Of a stretch of DNA of 9,921 nucleotides, positions 6,536-9,921 are shown in pieces (position 1 is the stretch's first letter; the number at the start of each line of letters is the position of its first letter). Below the pieces are notes generated by a model. That model made no database searches. It worked only from the letters and a program-made list of their open reading frames with translations, and was not told the origin of the DNA. This stretch comes from Verrucomicrobiia bacterium (GTDB taxonomy: Bacteria > Verrucomicrobiota > Verrucomicrobiae > Limisphaerales > JAKPVM01), in the NCBI GenBank assembly GCA_026417275.1, contig JAOADO010000046.1, forward strand, positions 1-9,921, read 5' to 3'. Both the position numbers and the translations under genes were made by a program.

Positions 6536-8236
6536 TTAGGGCAGAGGTGGCTTGGCAAGTTCTGCAAGCACGTTTGTCTTTGCTACATTGAGCAGATAGC
6601 GAGCGTATTTTGCGTTGTGAACACCTTTTGAACCATCATGTTCAACAAGATACAGATTGAAGCGAGCCTGTCTAATTGCCGCTGGAATTTGCGATTGTTC
6701 GGCGCTTGTTGGTGCTTTATTAGTAATTGTTGCCGCGATGTTCGTGGACAATTGACCAATCGTTGAATATTCCCAGGCAAGTGGACCAGATTTATTCCTC
6801 AGAGCAGATGGCGCGTTGCTAACGCCCCAGTTTCTCAAAAGCGCGACCACTTCCTGAATCTTGTTGGAAATCACGGTCTGAGTGCCTTCGGTGAGAAGTT
6901 CACCAACTTCCGCGCTACCATGGCATTCTTCGCAAGATTCGAAGCGAACTTCAAATTTGTGTCCTGTGTAGTTTGGATTGGCATCGGTTGGATTGGCGAC
7001 TTCAACAGAATGAACGTGGCAGTGAGCGCACTGTTTTTCAATATATAGACCGTGGGTTGCAATTGTTTGTGAATTGTCGCCAATATTTGGATAACCCGCT
7101 GTACCAACAAGCATGTTATATTGCACCGAATGATGAGGCGGCCTGCTACTATCGGTCCACACAGCGCCGCGTGCGTTATGGCACTGACCGCAAAGGTTTA
7201 TATTTGGATTATACTGGCTGACGAATGTCGCCATGTTCGTTGGATTTGTAAAATTGTAATGATTTGTGGAATAGAGCGGATGACGGAGTTGTGCGTCGAA
7301 TGCAGTTACCTGATGGGATTCATGGCATGTGACGCATGTAACCGGTGTATTTGCGGCGTCATCGGCGCTTGGCATTGCCACAGTGCCGTTTGTCACAGTG
7401 AGTTGGCTTAAAATAGCATCTCTCACCGAGCCAGAATGACAGTGACCGCATTGCCACATTCTTGATTCGCCATATTGTTTGAAATAGGAGGCAACGGTTG
7501 GAGTTACAGCAGAGTGACCGCTTTCTGACCATTCATCATATGTGGGGTGGTGTGAATCTGTGTGGCAACCGCCGCACATCATGGCAGATTTGGTGATGAT
7601 TGGTTTTATTCCAAAGGGATTTGTTAGGTGTTGCCCGCCTGGACCATGGCAGTTTTCGCATTGAACACCAGCAAGATTCGGTGTGCTTGTTTCATTTACA
7701 AAACCGCCGGAGCCATAACCAACTGTATGACATGGCAAACACGCCGCGTTGTTGTGCATTCCTATGTTTTTAAGGGACTGATAAGCTTTATAATGCGCAG
7801 TGTTGGTCCACTGTTGATGATATGTCGAGTGGCACATCGCGCAAACAGTTGAGCCAACATAACTGTACGATTGTCCGCGAACTCGCAGAAAACCAATATC
7901 GCCAACAATTGGCACAGTTAATGTAGTGCCATCAAGCGAAACACCCGTATCAACCCAGGTACCGCTCTTTAAATCTGTTTTTCGTTCAACACTGTAAGGA
8001 CCGCGCAAACCGCCAATTTCCAGAACCACATTTGTACTCTGGCGTTTTATTGAGCCGATTTCTACTTTCGGGCTCAAACCGCCCTGGTTTGGTTTTATAA
8101 TTTTAAAACCGGGCGGATTAGTTGCAATTACACCGGCTTGCAGGGCAAACGCGGCAAATGTTACCGCAATACCTGCGGCGAGTTTTGAAACCCCGCCTCT
8201 GGCTTGACGATTTGTGCTCTTGAGTGTTGTTTTCAT
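6536..8236 (-). CDS. Secreted nonaheme cytochrome c (c554-like pattern)
   Basis: The product has 566 residues from the ATG at 8236-8234. The signal sequence is a basic N-terminus, then 'LAAGIAVTFAAFALQAGV' (19-36), sending the protein to the periplasm for heme attachment. Residues 66-121 form a heme-free beta module ('YSVERKTDL ... W ... GFLRVRG'). Nine CXXCH motifs follow, starting at C132, C166, C193, C221, C263, C301, C349, C403 and C435. Contexts such as 'VGSTVCAMCH', 'VQCENCHGPGG' and 'CGGCH' resemble the cytochrome c554/multiheme group. There are 17 further His residues (for example H148, H161, H241, H319, H395, H426), enough for bis-His ligation. Residues 455-566 are heme-free and probably mostly helical. 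The role is presumably electron transfer, and the partner is unknown. No cytochrome maturation, quinol oxidase or reductase gene is adjacent. It has its own promoter and terminator, so it looks monocistronic. No Shine-Dalgarno precedes the ATG. Confidence 0.9.
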   Translation of the reverse strand: MKTTLKSTNRQARGGVSKLAAGIAVTFAAFALQAGVIATNPPGFKIIKPNQGGLSPKVEIGSIKRQSTNVVLEIGGLRGPYSVERKTDLKSGTWVDTGVSLDGTTLTVPIVGDIGFLRVRGQSYSYVGSTVCAMCHSTYHQQWTNTAHYKAYQSLKNIGMHNNAACLPCHTVGYGSGGFVNETSTPNLAGVQCENCHGPGGQHLTNPFGIKPIITKSAMMCGGCHTDSHHPTYDEWSESGHSAVTPTVASYFKQYGESRMWQCGHCHSGSVRDAILSQLTVTNGTVAMPSADDAANTPVTCVTCHESHQVTAFDAQLRHPLYSTNHYNFTNPTNMATFVSQYNPNINLCGQCHNARGAVWTDSSRPPHHSVQYNMLVGTAGYPNIGDNSQTIATHGLYIEKQCAHCHVHSVEVANPTDANPNYTGHKFEVRFESCEECHGSAEVGELLTEGTQTVISNKIQEVVALLRNWGVSNAPSALRNKSGPLAWEYSTIGQLSTNIAATITNKAPTSAEQSQIPAAIRQARFNLYLVEHDGSKGVHNAKYARYLLNVAKTNVLAELAKPPLP

Positions 8237-8308
8237 GGTTATTTCAATCTTTTTTATTCGCTCGCTTTACCACGGAAAAACATCCGTTCTTTTATTTTAG
8301 ACAAGTAA

Positions 8309-8337
8309 ATCTTATTTTGTTTTACAAGCAAGGTCAA
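8309..8337 (-). promoter_or_regulatory. Candidate promoter of the nonaheme cytochrome gene
   Basis: On the minus strand, TTGACC (complement of 8332-8337), a 17-base spacer and TAAGAT (complement of 8309-8314) make a good sigma70-like promoter. Initiation near 8302 would give a 5' UTR of about 65 bases that includes the small ACGGA/TCCGT hairpin. Confidence 0.55.
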
Positions 8338-8524
8338 ACATTTATTTATATATTGATACACATATTTTGCCATTTTTATTACAAAAATTGTTACAAAAAT
8401 TAATAAGTAATAGAATAAATGTATAATTGATAAAGAATTATTTCATAATAGAAAAAACAGGTACATATTGACGATGTATTAAGAGAATATTCTGGGTGGT
8501 ATATATTTTAAAAATTAATAATAT

Positions 8525-8575
8525 AATAAGTTTAACTAATGATTGTTCTTGGTTAGAGAAATAAGTTTAACTAAT
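8525..8575. repeat. 16-bp direct repeat, 35 bp apart (possible operator pair)
   Basis: AATAAGTTTAACTAAT occurs identically at 8525-8540 and 8560-8575. Each copy contains the quasi-palindrome AGTT-T-AACT. The copies are centred roughly 85 and 120 bases upstream of the predicted GH127 transcription start, a position consistent with a regulator binding two sites. The region is AT-rich, so part of the match could be chance, but 16 identical bases containing G and C at fixed positions are notable. Confidence 0.5.
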
Positions 8576-8618
8576 ATTTTTTATTCGTAAAACTATTAAT
8601 AAAAGAGTCATTTACATT

Positions 8619-8646
8619 TTGATTATTTTGCCATCCATCATATAAT
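8619..8646 (+). promoter_or_regulatory. Candidate promoter of the GH127 gene
   Basis: TTGATT (8619-8624), a 16-base spacer and a perfect TATAAT (8641-8646). Initiation about 7 bases downstream would fall near 8653, only about 3 bases before the ATG at 8656, implying a leaderless or near-leaderless mRNA. This fits the lack of any Shine-Dalgarno before that ATG. Confidence 0.6.
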
Positions 8647-8655
8647 TAAAACGCT

Positions 8656-9921
8656 ATGAAATCACTACTAAAATCAGCATTCTCTTTCACAGTTGTTTTT
8701 TATATATGTTTTTCCTCCAGCGGCACGAACATTGTCCCTTTCAAAGTTCAGTTTAAGATTCCCGATAACCTTGAATTATTAACTCCGGAAAATGCAAAGA
8801 TTGGAGGATACCTGGGGTATAGAATTGATGCGAACTGGAAAAATAGGTTATTAAAAGTGGATGAAGAGCCTCTCCTTGCGGGATTTAGAAAAAAACCGGG
8901 GACTCATCCGTGGATTGGCGAACATGTGGGCAAGTGGCTTCATGCGGCTACATTGGCATGGGCGTATTCTATGGACACAGAATTGAAGAGAAAACTCGAC
9001 CGTGTTGCCACCGAATTAATAAAAACTCAGGAATCGGATGGCTATCTTGGAACTTATGTTCCAGAAAAACGATTTGGTCTTTATCCGGAAGCTGATTGGG
9101 ATGTCTGGGTTCATAAATACGCTCTTATTGGATTGCTCACATATTATCAATATACGGGCAATGCAGAAGCCTTGCAGGCATGCAGAAAAGCCGCGGATTT
9201 GTTGTTGAATACTTTTGGTCCAGACAAAAAAAATATTATTACTGCTGGAACTCACGTTGGCATGGCAGCAACAAGCGTTCTTGAACCGATGGTTTTGCTT
9301 TACGATTTTACAGGGGATGAACGGTATTTAAAATTTGCGCTTTACATCGTTGATTGCTGGGATTCTCCGAATGGACCAGCAATATTGAAGAGTCTTCTTT
9401 CGCACGGAAATGTTTCAAAAACTGCTAACGGCAAGGCGTATGAGATGCTCTCCAATCTTGTTGGATTATGTGAACTTGCACGAGTGACTGGAGAAAAACG
9501 ATACATTAAAGCGGTTGTAATGGCGTGGGAAGATATCGTTTCGAGGCGGCTCTATATCACAGGAAGCGCCAGCCAGGGAGAACATTTTAGAGGAGATTAT
9601 GATTTACCGAACGGAGAGTCGGCGCATGTTGCAGAAAACTGTGTGACTGTAACATGGATTCAACTTAATCTCCAGTTGCTCCGCCTGACTGGAGAAGCCA
9701 GGTACGCGAACGAACTTGAGCGGACGATTTACAATCATTTAAGCGCAGCTCAAAAGCCAGATGGTTCCCAATGGTGCTATTTTACACCTCTTGAGGGGAA
9801 AAAGGCATATGGTCCTGGTATTAACTGTTGTGTTTCCAGCGGACCGCGCGGCATGGCTCTTGCCCCGCTGATTGGTTGTTTGGCTGGAATTGAAGAAGGC
9901 AAGCCTGTAATTGCGTTAAAT
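8656..9921 (+). CDS. Secreted GH127-family (DUF1680) glycoside hydrolase, 3' end outside window
   Basis: The frame from the ATG at 8656 stays open to the window edge: 422 residues, with the family usually above 600. A hydrophobic N-terminus ('FSFTVVFYICFSS', 9-21) suggests export. The catalytic alpha/alpha-barrel signature is clear: 'GGYLGYRIDANWKNRLL' (50-66), 'HPWIGEHVGKWLHAATLAWAY' (84-104), 'QESDGYLGTY' (125-134), 'DWDVWVHKYALIGL' (147-160), 'TGSASQGEHF' (302-311) and 'YDLPN' (315-319). In the characterised beta-L-arabinofuranosidase HypBA1, a Glu-x-Cys and a Cys-Cys bind zinc and one of the paired cysteines is the nucleophile. The likely equivalents here are E327-x-C329 and C391-C392, with E309 as candidate acid/base. 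The expected substrate is arabinose- or other furanoside-containing plant or algal glycan, but GH127 and its relatives vary, so specificity is not assigned. The C-terminal beta domains lie beyond the window. Confidence 0.9.
   Translation, partial: MKSLLKSAFSFTVVFYICFSSSGTNIVPFKVQFKIPDNLELLTPENAKIGGYLGYRIDANWKNRLLKVDEEPLLAGFRKKPGTHPWIGEHVGKWLHAATLAWAYSMDTELKRKLDRVATELIKTQESDGYLGTYVPEKRFGLYPEADWDVWVHKYALIGLLTYYQYTGNAEALQACRKAADLLLNTFGPDKKNIITAGTHVGMAATSVLEPMVLLYDFTGDERYLKFALYIVDCWDSPNGPAILKSLLSHGNVSKTANGKAYEMLSNLVGLCELARVTGEKRYIKAVVMAWEDIVSRRLYITGSASQGEHFRGDYDLPNGESAHVAENCVTVTWIQLNLQLLRLTGEARYANELERTIYNHLSAAQKPDGSQWCYFTPLEGKKAYGPGINCCVSSGPRGMALAPLIGCLAGIEEGKPVIALN

Larger units (their letters stand above)
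8237..8655. other. AT-rich divergent intergenic region
   Basis: These 419 bases separate the divergently transcribed cytochrome and GH127 genes. No credible reading frame exists: the ATGs checked at 8419, 8475 and 8539 hit stops within two to six codons. It holds one promoter for each gene, the 16-bp direct repeat at 8525-8575, a short direct repeat TTACAAAAATT (8379-8389 and 8391-8401), and a 5-bp hairpin ACGGA/TCCGT (8272-8287) in the cytochrome 5' UTR. The rest, about 8340-8520, is plain A/T-rich DNA in which I see nothing definite. Confidence 0.7.

Noticed and set aside
7121..7411. Plus-strand open frame rich in Cys inside the cytochrome gene
   Set aside because: It is antisense to the heme-binding region. 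The reverse strand carries nine CXXCH motifs in a coherent exported protein, so this frame is a shadow.
8468..8473. TTGACG as a -35 box in the divergent intergenic region
   Set aside because: No reasonable -10 at normal spacing, and the better TTGATT/TATAAT pair lies close to the GH127 start.
8698..8718. Lipoprotein signal in the GH127 protein (Cys18 in 'FYICFSS')
   Set aside because: The residues before Cys do not fit a lipobox (L-A/S-G/A-C), so an ordinary signal peptide is more likely.

Overview
The window looks like chromosomal DNA from a bacterium of the PVC group, most likely Verrucomicrobiota (Pedosphaera-like). This rests on protein style, not on a marker phylogeny: a large secreted CotH/lamin-tail/Ig-like protein, a secreted GH127 (DUF1680) hydrolase, a DUF1349-like secreted protein, and a multiheme cytochrome c that carries the 'Y-x-V-E-x-K ... 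W ... F-x-R-V' beta module common in secreted proteins of that group. Base composition is moderate, with very AT-rich intergenic DNA. None of the four visible protein starts has a clear Shine-Dalgarno sequence.

Layout on the + strand: (1) 1-3651, the 3' part of a giant secreted CotH-like protein with three lamin-tail-type domains, a jelly-roll domain and three cadherin/Ig-like repeats. (2) 3703-4329, a small secreted concanavalin-A-fold (DUF1349-like) protein, probably in the same transcript. (3) 4490-4563, a tRNA-Gln(UUG) with its own -10 box. (4) 4662-6392, rimO, an unusually long ribosomal protein uS12 methylthiotransferase. A convergent intergenic stretch (6393-6535) follows, with a strong terminator for the minus-strand gene and a weaker candidate for rimO. 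(5) 6536-8236 on the - strand, a secreted nine-heme cytochrome c. (6) 8237-8655, an AT-rich divergent regulatory region with a promoter on each side and a 16-bp direct repeat. (7) 8656-9921 on the + strand, the 5' part of a secreted GH127-family glycoside hydrolase that runs off the window.

Functionally the window mixes housekeeping translation genes (tRNA-Gln, rimO) with exported proteins that suggest a surface-active, polysaccharide-using life style (CotH/LTD/Ig protein, ConA-like protein, GH127 enzyme) and periplasmic or extracellular electron transfer (nonaheme cytochrome). Apart from the first two genes there is no clear operon: each remaining gene appears to have its own promoter. I see no mobile element, CRISPR array, phage gene or defence system. 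I did not find a clearly new multi-gene system. The best leads are the cytochrome with the surface-protein beta module, the expanded RimO, the apparently leaderless starts of rimO and the GH127 gene, and the direct repeat in the divergent promoter region.
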